Of a DNA stretch of 12,795 nt, positions 1 to 6,810 are shown piece by piece. The notes under the pieces are model-generated. The model had not been told where the DNA came from. It worked only from the letters and a program-made list of their open reading frames with translations, and made no database searches. The position numbers and the translations under genes were made by a program. This DNA comes from Alphaproteobacteria bacterium TMED93 (GTDB lineage Bacteria; Pseudomonadota; Alphaproteobacteria; TMED109), in contig NHEU02000011.1 in NCBI GenBank assembly GCA_002171495.2, forward strand, positions 1 to 12,795. Direction: 5' to 3'. Every line of letters begins with the position of its first letter. Within the stretch, counting starts at the first letter, position 1.

Positions 1-512
1 GCGAAAGAATTAAAAAAGAAATGGGCCATCCTCAAATATTAATACATAATGCTGTTAAAGGAAACTTTGAAAAGCTTCTTGAAGGAAAGCCCGAATGGTT
101 AGAAGAAAATTTTAGAATTAATACAACTTCTTTAATGTATTTAGTTCATGCTTTTATACCTAATATGGTAGAATCTAAAAAAGGAGTAATTATTGTTACA
201 GGAAATACTGCGGCAAAAAGAGGAGTAGCAAATACCCCATATTTTGCTCCTACAAAAGCTGCGCAAAGAATTCTAGCTCAGTCTTTGGCAAAAGATTTTG
301 GCCCTAAGGGTATTCATGTTGCTTACCTAACGGTAGACGCATCTATTAACACTCCATGGACTAGGAATAGAATAAAAAAACAAATCAATCAACCAGACAT
401 TATATTTACACAGCCTGAAGATATAGCAGATGAAATTTTTCATATAGCTCACCAAAAAAGGTCTGCTTGGTCATTTGATGTAGAAATTAGACCTGATATT
501 GAACACTGGTAA
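1..512 (+). CDS. SDR-family (short-chain dehydrogenase/reductase-like) protein, 5' truncated by the window
   Basis: The frame is open from the left edge (first full codon at 3) and ends at TAA 510-512. The ATG at 21 is probably internal, because the Rossmann glycine motif must lie upstream. The visible part is the second half of an SDR fold: the strand ending in LIHNA (counterpart of the NNAG motif), the helix TTSLMYLVHAF, the strand GVIIVTGNTAA, the active-site helix and the C-terminal substrate region. Counting from the ATG at 21, the active-site segment reads P-Y74-F75-A-P-T-K79, so the YxxxK tyrosine position is Phe and the Tyr sits one residue early. The usual catalytic Ser position, about 13 residues before, is Asn/Thr. 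Related proteobacterial SDRs with FAxAK and a GPKGIHVAH-type segment are known, so this is probably a real divergent subfamily and not an error. The substrate is unknown. The gene converges on the serine hydrolase gene across 87 bases. Confidence 0.85.
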   Translation, partial: ERIKKEMGHPQILIHNAVKGNFEKLLEGKPEWLEENFRINTTSLMYLVHAFIPNMVESKKGVIIVTGNTAAKRGVANTPYFAPTKAAQRILAQSLAKDFGPKGIHVAYLTVDASINTPWTRNRIKKQINQPDIIFTQPEDIADEIFHIAHQKRSAWSFDVEIRPDIEHW

Positions 513-599
513 AGTTAACTAGGCTTTTTAGGTTTACCTCTTTTGCTTTTCCAAGTAATTACTTTGTCTTTTATTCGTAATGTTCTATACACAAAAATT

Positions 600-1865
600 T
601 TATTTATTGATTGATTGATAAACTAAATTTCTCATCAATCTATTAATTTTGTCTCTTTTAGTTACAGATTGTGTCATTGAAATAGCAATCAGTTCTTCTT
701 TTGGATCTATCCAAAAATAGGTGCCACCATAGCCTAACCAATAAAAATCACCCTTAGAACCAGGCCATGTGGATACCCCATCGTGTTCTCTTACAGCAAA
801 ACCAAGTCCGAATCCATAGCCGTTACCTGGAATACGAGAAGTGCTTCTTCTAATTTTATTGTCTAAATGATTTGCAGTCATAAATTCTACTGTTTTTTTT
901 GAAAGTACTTGTTTATCCTCAAATCTTCCACCATTCAACAACATATAACAAAAATTAAGATAATCTGATACTGTAGATACTAATCCATGACCACCCTTAA
1001 AAAATAAAGGCTTTTTAGTTATATCAATTAAATTAGGTTCTTTTTCCTTAAAAGGCTCCGCTATTCTACTAAAGTTTTTTCTTTTGACATAAAAACCAGT
1101 GTCTTTCATATTTAGAGTAGAAAATATATTTTCATTTAAATAAGTCTCTAAAGAAACCTTACTTGCTATCTCAATAACTCTTCCTAATACATCTGTAGAT
1201 CTTCCGTACTCCCAACTTTCACCTGGGTTATATGCTAATGGATATTTTGATAATTCTTTAACAAAATCATTAGATGTCATAGTTGCCGGCAAAGGTCTTT
1301 TTCCTAATACTGAATTTCTTAATCTTCTCTTTGCATAAGAGTCTCCAAAAATCCCATATGTGAAACCAGATGTATGTCTCAACAAGTCATGAATCTTTAT
1401 CTTTCTATTAGCTTCTATAATAGCTTCTTTACTTATATTATTTTCAAAAACCTCTTGTGAAATATACATATTTGTAAATTCAGGTATATATTTTTCTAGT
1501 TTTTCATCTAAATATATTTTTCCTTTTTCATTGAGCATCATGGCTCCAACACTCACTATTGGCTTAGTCATAGAATAAATACGAAAAATAGAATTTATTG
1601 ACATTTTAATTTTTTTATCAGGGTCTTGCATTCCAAATGCCTTTAAGTAACCCACTTTACCGTATCTAGATATAGCTATAACAGCTCCTGGTATTTCATT
1701 ATTTTCAACTAACTCATTAAAAGTTTTATCAATATAATTTAATCTTTTTTCTGAAAGTCCAATTTCATTCGGATTTACAATTGGCAAAGATATTTCATTA
1801 GCATTGGATATAATTACTAAAAAAAATACTACTAGATTTATTAATAATATTTTTGAGAAAAACAT
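600..1865 (-). CDS. Exported serine hydrolase of the beta-lactamase/EstB-like (class C fold) family
   Basis: The protein has 421 residues and starts with a signal peptide: a Lys near the N-terminus, a hydrophobic stretch at about 6-20, and probable cleavage near NAN-E. The beta-lactamase-family nucleophile motif is S98-M-T-K101 within RIYSMTKPI, the typical wording of the EstB/penicillin-binding esterase group. H164-T-S-G167 follows, then the second motif at Y220 (EYGRSTDVLG). Near the C-terminus GYGGTYFWIDP occupies the place of the third (KTG-like) motif. Such proteins are periplasmic or secreted esterases or peptidase-like hydrolases, and true beta-lactamase activity is not implied. The start is supported by AGG about 8 bases upstream of the ATG and by the signal peptide right after it. 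The gene stands 227 bases downstream of pfkA, with its own possible -10 box (1907-1912), so it may be a separate transcription unit. Confidence 0.9.
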   Translation of the reverse strand: MFFSKILLINLVVFFLVIISNANEISLPIVNPNEIGLSEKRLNYIDKTFNELVENNEIPGAVIAISRYGKVGYLKAFGMQDPDKKIKMSINSIFRIYSMTKPIVSVGAMMLNEKGKIYLDEKLEKYIPEFTNMYISQEVFENNISKEAIIEANRKIKIHDLLRHTSGFTYGIFGDSYAKRRLRNSVLGKRPLPATMTSNDFVKELSKYPLAYNPGESWEYGRSTDVLGRVIEIASKVSLETYLNENIFSTLNMKDTGFYVKRKNFSRIAEPFKEKEPNLIDITKKPLFFKGGHGLVSTVSDYLNFCYMLLNGGRFEDKQVLSKKTVEFMTANHLDNKIRRSTSRIPGNGYGFGLGFAVREHDGVSTWPGSKGDFYWLGYGGTYFWIDPKEELIAISMTQSVTKRDKINRLMRNLVYQSINK

Positions 1866-2092
1866 ATGAATTTACCTTTTAAATGTAAATTAAAGAACAG
1901 CATATAATTATATTTCAAAACTATCTACAGTTTTTTTAAAAGCTTTCTTAAAAACACCCATCACACTACAACAAAAAATAGCTATAATCTTTTGGATGAA
2001 TTTTCTTTTAAGCTTTTCCCATTCTGTTTTGAACCTCCGACTATTGCATCACTTCTATGATGACTTTTCTATTTTATCAAAAAAATCCTTAA
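1866..2092 (-). other. Intergenic region downstream of pfkA with coding-like remnant
   Basis: These 227 bases separate pfkA from the next minus-strand gene. Just after the pfkA stop, an AAGGA-like sequence is followed by a frame reading KDFFDKIEKSS, interrupted by TAG and TGA. The frame then stays open for about 37 codons (CNSRRFKTEWEKLKR..., later MGVFKKAFKKTVDSFEI) up to a stop near 1910. No start codon with a ribosome-binding site explains it as an intact gene. A 5-bp inverted repeat (CATCA/TGATG, about 2046-2061) is present but too short to call. It could be a decayed small gene or chance in AT-rich DNA. Confidence 0.2.
1907..1912 (-). promoter_or_regulatory. Possible -10 box for the serine hydrolase gene
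   Basis: The minus strand reads TATAAT, an exact sigma70 -10 consensus, 41 bases before the ATG at 1865. This leaves room for a leader of about 35 bases containing the AGG ribosome-binding site. No good -35 hexamer is visible 16-18 bases upstream, and in DNA this AT-rich the match can arise by chance. Confidence 0.3.
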
Positions 2093-3184
2093 TTATTTGC
2101 TGTTGTAGTCGCCTAAATATATTCCTAGAGAAAAAGCAGTTTTTAATAAAGTATCATCTTTTGTAACTTGCCTATAGTCTTTAATACCCATTTCTATTGG
2201 AACGTCAGTAACTTTTCTGTCTTGCCAAACCACTAATCTAGAAAATTTTTTATTTGCTGCTAAATCAACTGCAAAAACTCCAAAAGCACTAGCTAAAATT
2301 CTATCTATTGCAACTGGCGTCGCCCCCCTTTGAATATGACCTAAGGAAGTTACTCTGCACTCTATATCAGCTTTTCTCATAATTTCTGTAGCTATGTAGT
2401 GCCCAATTCCTCCAAACCTTTTTTGATTTTTATAGTTATTTATAACATTTTCTCCATTTTCTTTTTTTACAGACTCCGCAACTATAATGAGTGAATGTCC
2501 TATTTTATTTTTTTTAATTTCTAATAACTTTTTCACAATACCGTCTATGCTATAATTTAACTCTGGGATTAATATTATGTCGGCACCACCCGCTATTCCA
2601 GCATTCAATGCTATGTGGCCGGCATCCCTTCCCATAACCTCTAATATCATGGCCCTGCTATGACTAGCTGCTGTTGACTGAAGACTATCTAAAGCTTTTG
2701 TTGCAGCATCTACTGCTGTATGAAATCCAACAGAATATTCAGTTACACCAACATCATTATCTATGGTTTTAGGTATTCCCACAATTTTTATATCTGTGGA
2801 GTCTGCTATTTTTTTTAAAATCTTCATACTACCGTCTCCGCCAATGATTATAAGACAATCAAGCTTTAAAGACTTATAAGCTGCAGCAATTTTTTTAGTA
2901 ACATCTATGTATTTTCCATTTTGTAGAAACCTGAATGGATTTCCTTTACTGTTTGTTCCTAAAAATGTACCTCCTTGTTTTATTAGAAATCCTTTGAAAC
3001 TTTTATAACTAAGTTTCTCTACATCAAGTGGCCTTTTGATCAAGCCTAAAGTACCATTTCTAATACCATAAACTTCCAAATTATATTTTTTTTTTGCTCT
3101 AAAAAAAATTGATCTTATTGCCGCATTGAGCCCACCACAATCACCTCCACTTGTTAAAACTCCAATTTTTTTTATTTTTTTCAT
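2093..3184 (-). CDS. pfkA: 6-phosphofructokinase
   Basis: This 363-residue enzyme phosphorylates fructose 6-phosphate to fructose 1,6-bisphosphate in cytoplasmic glycolysis. The PFK motifs occur in order: SGGDCGGLNAAIR (12-24), GGDGS (115-119) in the phosphoryl-donor site, PKTIDND (138-144) with catalytic base D142, MGRDAGH (184-190) for substrate binding, and GHIQRG (282-287). The residue equivalent to E. coli Gly104 is G118, which in this family favours ATP; pyrophosphate enzymes carry Asp there. The equivalent of Gly124 is K139, which is usual in pyrophosphate-type and mixed clades. ATP use is therefore the better guess, but the donor is not settled. The protein is longer than E. coli PfkA (320 residues). 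It begins 28 bases after the transglutaminase-like gene and is probably read from the same transcript. The ribosome-binding site is weak. Confidence 0.93.
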   Translation of the reverse strand: MKKIKKIGVLTSGGDCGGLNAAIRSIFFRAKKKYNLEVYGIRNGTLGLIKRPLDVEKLSYKSFKGFLIKQGGTFLGTNSKGNPFRFLQNGKYIDVTKKIAAAYKSLKLDCLIIIGGDGSMKILKKIADSTDIKIVGIPKTIDNDVGVTEYSVGFHTAVDAATKALDSLQSTAASHSRAMILEVMGRDAGHIALNAGIAGGADIILIPELNYSIDGIVKKLLEIKKNKIGHSLIIVAESVKKENGENVINNYKNQKRFGGIGHYIATEIMRKADIECRVTSLGHIQRGATPVAIDRILASAFGVFAVDLAANKKFSRLVVWQDRKVTDVPIEMGIKDYRQVTKDDTLLKTAFSLGIYLGDYNSK

Positions 3185-3212
3185 ATAATATATACTCTGC
3201 TTTTGAAAAGTA

Positions 3213-4019
3213 TTATTGCTCTGAATTAATGCTTAGCTTAAAATTTAACTCTTCAGAACCTAAATAATTTAGTTTTACGCCCTTTATTGGTGAAGCATCT
3301 ATAAAATCGTAGCCACAGCTAATTCTAACATACTTTTCGTCTATACATTTTTTATGTGAAGGGTCAAATGCAACCCAACCTAAGTTAGTTATATATAGTT
3401 CTACCCATGCATGAGTATAAAATTTATTAGTACTATTATCCTCTAAAAGATAACCATTTACATATCTTGCAGGAATTTCAAAATACCTAGCTAAACTTAT
3501 TAATATGTGAGCATAATCTTGACAAACTCCTGTTCCAAGACGCAGCGAACACTCTGCAGAAGTCTCGTTATTAGTCGAGCCTGATTTAAACAAAATTGCT
3601 TCGGAGACTGTCAAATTTAAATTATGGCAAAATTTAATTTCATCTTTATTTTTCTTAATATTTTTTGATAATTTTAAAATTTCATTTTCTGGCTTTGTTA
3701 AAAAAGTATGCCTCAAAAAACATAATGGATTTACCTTATCTTGAAGACAACTCATTATTCCTTTAGTATCTTTAGTTTCAATAGTTCCTTTAGAGATAAT
3801 TTCTTGTTTTCCAAAAAAATTATAATTAAAAATATTAAAAATTTTATGACCTAGTGCATCCTGGTGAGACTCTAATAAAGATCCATTACTACAAGAAAGT
3901 TTCCAATCTAAAATATTTTGGTTTTTAGTCTTTGAAGGAATTAATTTTAGTGATTGCACTAGTCTGGGTACGGTATCGGAAAAACTGTATTCTGTTTGAT
4001 GCCTAATCTTTATAATCAT
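3213..4019 (-). CDS. Transglutaminase-like family protein (bacterial transglutaminase-like N domain plus papain-like core)
   Basis: The protein has 268 residues. The N-terminal part (about 1-85) begins with MIIKIRHQTEYSF, typical of the bacterial transglutaminase-like N-terminal domain. The core carries a Cys-His-Asp triad: C166 in GTGVCQDYAH, H203 in YTHAWVELY and D219 in WVAFDPSH. All three are intact, so it should be an active thiol enzyme (peptidase, amidase or transamidase). No signal peptide is seen, so a cytoplasmic location is likely. The ATG directly follows the stop codon of the alpha-E gene (zero gap), which indicates translational coupling. Family members regularly occur beside alpha-E and circularly permuted ATP-grasp genes, where they are thought to act on the amide or peptide made by the ligase. 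The substrate is unknown. Confidence 0.9.
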   Translation of the reverse strand: MIIKIRHQTEYSFSDTVPRLVQSLKLIPSKTKNQNILDWKLSCSNGSLLESHQDALGHKIFNIFNYNFFGKQEIISKGTIETKDTKGIMSCLQDKVNPLCFLRHTFLTKPENEILKLSKNIKKNKDEIKFCHNLNLTVSEAILFKSGSTNNETSAECSLRLGTGVCQDYAHILISLARYFEIPARYVNGYLLEDNSTNKFYTHAWVELYITNLGWVAFDPSHKKCIDEKYVRISCGYDFIDASPIKGVKLNYLGSEELNFKLSINSEQ

Positions 4020-4970
4020 TTATGTTCCTATAAAGTATTTTCTCTCCAAATCTTGATATACATCAGCTATATCTTCAATGAAATTAATTAGAAAATCGTG
4101 CAATCCTTCCTCTAATATATCGTTAACAGAGAGCTTTCTTAGTTTTTTAAATAGATTTTCAATTTTAGGGGAGATACTTCCAGCTTGCTTGTAATTTTTT
4201 TTTAGCCTATTGAAATGAAAATTAATCTTTTCTACTGAAAAATAAAGAGACCTAGGACACTTATCATTAAGAATTAAAAAATCAATTATTTTTATATAAT
4301 CTATTTCACTATTTCCATAAGCCCATTTAAAGGCTCTATAAGAAGAAACAGATCTTAGCATGAGGCTCCATTGAAAATTATCAACTTGTTTGCCAATTAA
4401 GCTTGTGCTTGGTAATAATATAAAGTACTTAACATCGATTATTCTAGCTGTGAAGTCAGCTCTTTCAAAATAATTGCCTAGTATTAAAAAATCAAATCCA
4501 TCATTTAATAATTGCGTGTTAATTATAGTTCCCTTTATTAAATTTACATTTCTTTTAACTAAATCTATAATTTCAGGCAAATCTTTAGAGTAATATTTTC
4601 TTTTTATTAATTCTTCAAAACTATGAAAAAAACTATTTACAGCATTCCACACTTCTAATGTTACCCCAGTTCTAACCATTTTAATATTTTCTCTTGCTTT
4701 ATTAATACAATTTTTAATTGAAGATGAATTTCTGTCATCAAATATTAGAAAATATTCAATTTTATCTTTTTTAATTTCTTTGTAGCTACTTAAATAATCT
4801 TCCTTCGTTCCAGAAGTAGCAAGTATTGACTCCCATTCATTATTATATCCTTCTTGTGTATTAGGAATTAGAGAAATTCTGTAAGCTACTTCTAATAATC
4901 TTGCAATGCTATCAGCTCTTTCTAAATATCTAGCTGTCCAATACAAGTTTTCCGCTGTTCTACTTAACAT
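4020..4970 (-). CDS. Alpha-E domain (DUF403) protein
   Basis: This 316-residue helical protein begins MLSRTAENLYWTARYLERAD, the signature of the alpha-E family. There is an internal echo. The segment ARYLERADSIARLLEV (13-28) is matched at about 165-180 by GNYFERADFTARIIDV, and both are followed shortly by an (I/L)xxP turn. This suggests the fold is built from a duplicated helical unit with the conserved E-R-A-D positions in each half. No catalytic mechanism is established. In the family it is found with, or fused to, circularly permuted ATP-grasp ligases. It lies 3 bases after the ATP-grasp stop and directly before the transglutaminase-like start, so the three are almost certainly one operon. 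Length is normal for the family. Confidence 0.9.
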   Translation of the reverse strand: MLSRTAENLYWTARYLERADSIARLLEVAYRISLIPNTQEGYNNEWESILATSGTKEDYLSSYKEIKKDKIEYFLIFDDRNSSSIKNCINKARENIKMVRTGVTLEVWNAVNSFFHSFEELIKRKYYSKDLPEIIDLVKRNVNLIKGTIINTQLLNDGFDFLILGNYFERADFTARIIDVKYFILLPSTSLIGKQVDNFQWSLMLRSVSSYRAFKWAYGNSEIDYIKIIDFLILNDKCPRSLYFSVEKINFHFNRLKKNYKQAGSISPKIENLFKKLRKLSVNDILEEGLHDFLINFIEDIADVYQDLERKYFIGT

Positions 4971-4973
4971 ATG

Positions 4974-6410
4974 TCAGTCTGATAATACCCATGTATCTTT
5001 TACACCTCCACCTTGAGAGGAGTTAACAATTAAAGAGTTTTTTTTAAGCGCAACTCTTGTTAACGCACCACTTACTAATTTAAATTTTTTATGCCCCACT
5101 AATGAAAATGGTCTCAAATCAACATGTCTCTCAGAAAGCTTGCTTTTGTCAAAAATTGGAACAGTTGACAATTCTAAAATAGGTTGCGCTATAAAACTTT
5201 CTGGAGAGTTTAATACTTTTTTTTCAAATTTTTTCAATTCTTTTTTAGACGCTTGAGATCCTATTAACATTCCATACCCGCCAGAACCATGAACTTCTTT
5301 AACTACTAAATTTTTTAAATTCGAGATAACATATTTAAGGTTAGTTTTGTTGTAGCATCTCCAAGTCTTAATATTTTTCAAAATAGGTTCCTCACCTAGG
5401 TAAAATTTGATTATTTCAGGCATAAAGGTATAAATTGCCTTATCATCGGCTAACCCTGCACCTGGAGCTGAGCAAATATTTACATTACCTGTTTTATAAG
5501 AGTTTATTATACCTGGAACTCCTAAAAGTGAGTCACTTTTGTAGTATAAAGGATCCAGATAATCATCATCTATTCTACGATATATAATATCTACTCTTTG
5601 AGGACCTTGAGTAGTTTTCATATAGGTAATATTATCTTTTACAAATAAATCTGTACCCTGTACTAATTCTACTCCCATTAAATCAGCTAAAAAGCTATGT
5701 TCGTAGTAGGCACTATTTAAGTGTCCTGGAGTTAATATAACTATATTGGGATCTTTATTACATTTTTTAGGAGCTAAGCTTTTTAATATATCAACTAAAT
5801 GAGATGGATAATTGTCAACAGACTCAATGTTTAAACTTTCAAATAAATCTGGAAACATTCTCATCATAATTTCTCTATTTTCAATCATGTATGAAACGCC
5901 AGAAGGTGTTCGACAATTATCTTCCAAGACTTTAAAGTCTTTTTCATCGGTTCTAACAATATCAGTACCTATTATAGGGCTGTATATGTTTTTTGGAACG
6001 TTAAAACCAACCATTTTTATATCATAAGCGGGGTTTTTATATATAAGTTTACCTGGAATTAAATTGGCTTTTATTATTTCAGCTTTATGATAAACATCTG
6101 TTAAAAATGCATTAATAGCTATAGATCTTTGCTTGATTCCTTTTTGTATCTTCATCCATTCTAAGGAAGTTAATATTCTTGGAAACATATCAAAAGGTAT
6201 CAATCTTTCGGATACATCATAATTATTATATACAGAAAATGTTACACCAATTTTTTTAAATAGATTCTCTGCTTGAATTTGTTTTTTTAAAATAATATTT
6301 TTAGGCAAGGCTTCTGCCCAATTAAAAACTTTATTGTAAGGTGGTCTTACACCTGAATTATTTATTACTTCATTAAACACATTCTTATTAAAGCATAAAT
6401 TATTTAACAT
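4974..6410 (-). CDS. Circularly permuted ATP-grasp family ligase (DUF404/DUF407-type)
   Basis: The protein has 478 residues with the hallmark order of circularly permuted ATP-grasp proteins: GTDIVRTDEKDFKVLEDN (148-165), TPGHLNSAYYEHSFLA (227-242), the nucleotide-binding K371-E-V-H-G-S-G-G-Y-G segment (371-380), DLRPF (431-435), GALTRVA (448-454) and the C-terminal SSQGGGVKDTWVL (464-476). Such enzymes are predicted amide/peptide-bond ligases that activate a carboxylate with ATP. The product of this subfamily is not known. It is the first gene of the cassette with the alpha-E and transglutaminase-like genes. The upstream DNA has no clear Shine-Dalgarno, and the start is chosen because the family-like N-terminus begins there. 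A possible weak -10 (TATAAA on the minus strand, 6442-6447) precedes it. No signs of truncation are seen. Confidence 0.92.
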   Translation of the reverse strand: MLNNLCFNKNVFNEVINNSGVRPPYNKVFNWAEALPKNIILKKQIQAENLFKKIGVTFSVYNNYDVSERLIPFDMFPRILTSLEWMKIQKGIKQRSIAINAFLTDVYHKAEIIKANLIPGKLIYKNPAYDIKMVGFNVPKNIYSPIIGTDIVRTDEKDFKVLEDNCRTPSGVSYMIENREIMMRMFPDLFESLNIESVDNYPSHLVDILKSLAPKKCNKDPNIVILTPGHLNSAYYEHSFLADLMGVELVQGTDLFVKDNITYMKTTQGPQRVDIIYRRIDDDYLDPLYYKSDSLLGVPGIINSYKTGNVNICSAPGAGLADDKAIYTFMPEIIKFYLGEEPILKNIKTWRCYNKTNLKYVISNLKNLVVKEVHGSGGYGMLIGSQASKKELKKFEKKVLNSPESFIAQPILELSTVPIFDKSKLSERHVDLRPFSLVGHKKFKLVSGALTRVALKKNSLIVNSSQGGGVKDTWVLSD

Positions 6411-6479
6411 AAAAGTATAAATTTTATGCTGTTGTTTATTTTTTATACAAATTATGCATATTAATACTTAAAATTATAA

Positions 6480-6519
6480 ATTTTATTAATTTATTTTAGA
6501 AGAGTTAAATTAATAAAAT
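6480..6519. repeat. Perfect 14-bp AT-only inverted repeat
   Basis: The left arm ATTTTATTAATTTA (6480-6493) and right arm TAAATTAATAAAAT (6506-6519) are exact reverse complements around a 12-base loop. A smaller 7-bp inverted repeat with a 3-base loop (TAAAATT/AATTTTA, 6469-6485) overlaps its left end. It lies about 70-110 bases upstream of the ATP-grasp start, so it could be an operator. The stem has no GC, which makes it a poor intrinsic terminator. Confidence 0.6.
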
Positions 6520-6564
6520 GGTATTATGAATGTTAGAAATAATTAATGGTTAAGCAAGTGAATG

Positions 6565-6587
6565 AAAAAAGCATACCAAAAGTATAC
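6565..6587 (-). terminator. Intrinsic terminator-like hairpin, minus strand
   Basis: Read on the minus strand, GTATAC (6587-6582), loop TTTTG and GTATGC (6576-6571) form a 6-bp stem with one G-U pair, followed at once by six T (6570-6565). It sits downstream of the cyclase gene and the tRNA-like fragment and upstream of the ATP-grasp cassette, so it could insulate the cassette from transcripts coming from the right. The stem is short and mostly A-U, so its strength is uncertain. Confidence 0.45.
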
Positions 6588-6646
6588 TAAGCCCCCTCAA
6601 AGATTCGGAAAAGATGGCGCGGGGAGTAACGGGACTCGAATCCGTC
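6573..6646 (-). repeat. Diverged repeat copy A: tRNA 3'-end-like fragment with 3' flank
   Basis: Positions 6573-6617 match 8849-8893 without gaps at 33 of 45 bases, including ACCAAAA, TACTAAGCCC and AAAAGATGG. The next part (6618-6646) resembles the tRNA T-arm/acceptor end of copy B but is 3 bases longer. Minus-strand 6646-6615 reads as a T-arm (ACGGA-TTCGAGT-CCCGT, with one stem mismatch), then TACTCCCC and GCGCCA. No D-arm or anticodon arm is found at 6647-6720 and no matching 5' acceptor strand exists, so this is not a functional tRNA. It is best read as a decayed tRNA or a displaced att-like 3' end. Confidence 0.5.
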
Positions 6647-6737
6647 TATATTTTGTTGAAAAGTTTTGTTTTTCTGCCCTTTATAAAGGTTTTATGTGTT
6701 GTAGAATACGATAGAGTAGCATACTAATATGATGGAG

Positions 6738-6757
6738 TTTGGTATCATTTTGGCACC
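6738..6757. repeat. Tandem TTTGGTATCA / TTTTGGCACCA motif
   Basis: Two related 10-11-base units lie side by side. On the minus strand they read TGGTGCCAAAA and TGATACCAAA, the same core as ATACCAAAA at 6573 and GCACCAAAA at 8849 on the plus strand. Four copies of an RYRCCAAA-like core near the two repeat ends could be protein-binding sites. No further evidence is visible. Confidence 0.3.
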
Positions 6758-6810
6758 AGTTTTACATCAAAATTAACCAGACTTTTAAATTTACGCTTTT
6801 GCTTTTGGTT

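Larger units (their letters stand above)
6411..6810. other. 400-base non-coding region with several structured elements
   Basis: No gene is supported here. From left to right it holds a very AT-rich stretch upstream of the ATP-grasp gene (6411-6480), a perfect 14-bp inverted repeat (6480-6519), a minus-strand hairpin plus T-run (6565-6587), a tRNA 3'-end-like fragment (6615-6646) and a tandem TTTGGTATCA/TTTTGGCACCA motif (6738-6757). The block around 6618-6645 is much richer in GC than its surroundings, consistent with an RNA-gene remnant. Transcripts from the cyclase gene would enter this region from the right. Confidence 0.6.

Noticed and set aside
520..560. Bidirectional terminator between the SDR and hydrolase genes
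   Set aside because: Only a 4-bp AGGT/ACCT dyad is present, too weak to call despite nearby T-rich sequence.
600..1865. Calling the hydrolase an antibiotic-resistance beta-lactamase
   Set aside because: The motif wording (SMTK, YGR, GYGGTYFWIDP) matches the EstB-like esterase/peptidase group, not class C resistance enzymes.
1935..1965. Terminator-like AT hairpin (GTTTTT...AAAAAC around AAGCTT)
   Set aside because: The arms contain unpaired extra bases and no T-run follows in either direction.
5812..6027. Plus-strand open frame of 71 codons
   Set aside because: It lies wholly antisense to the conserved ATP-grasp gene, with no ribosome-binding site or recognisable domain.
6600..6720. A complete tRNA or tmRNA gene at the GC-rich patch
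   Set aside because: Only the T-arm and a 3' tail can be drawn. No anticodon arm, D-arm or pairing 5' acceptor strand exists, and the spacing from T-loop to CCA is 3 bases too long.
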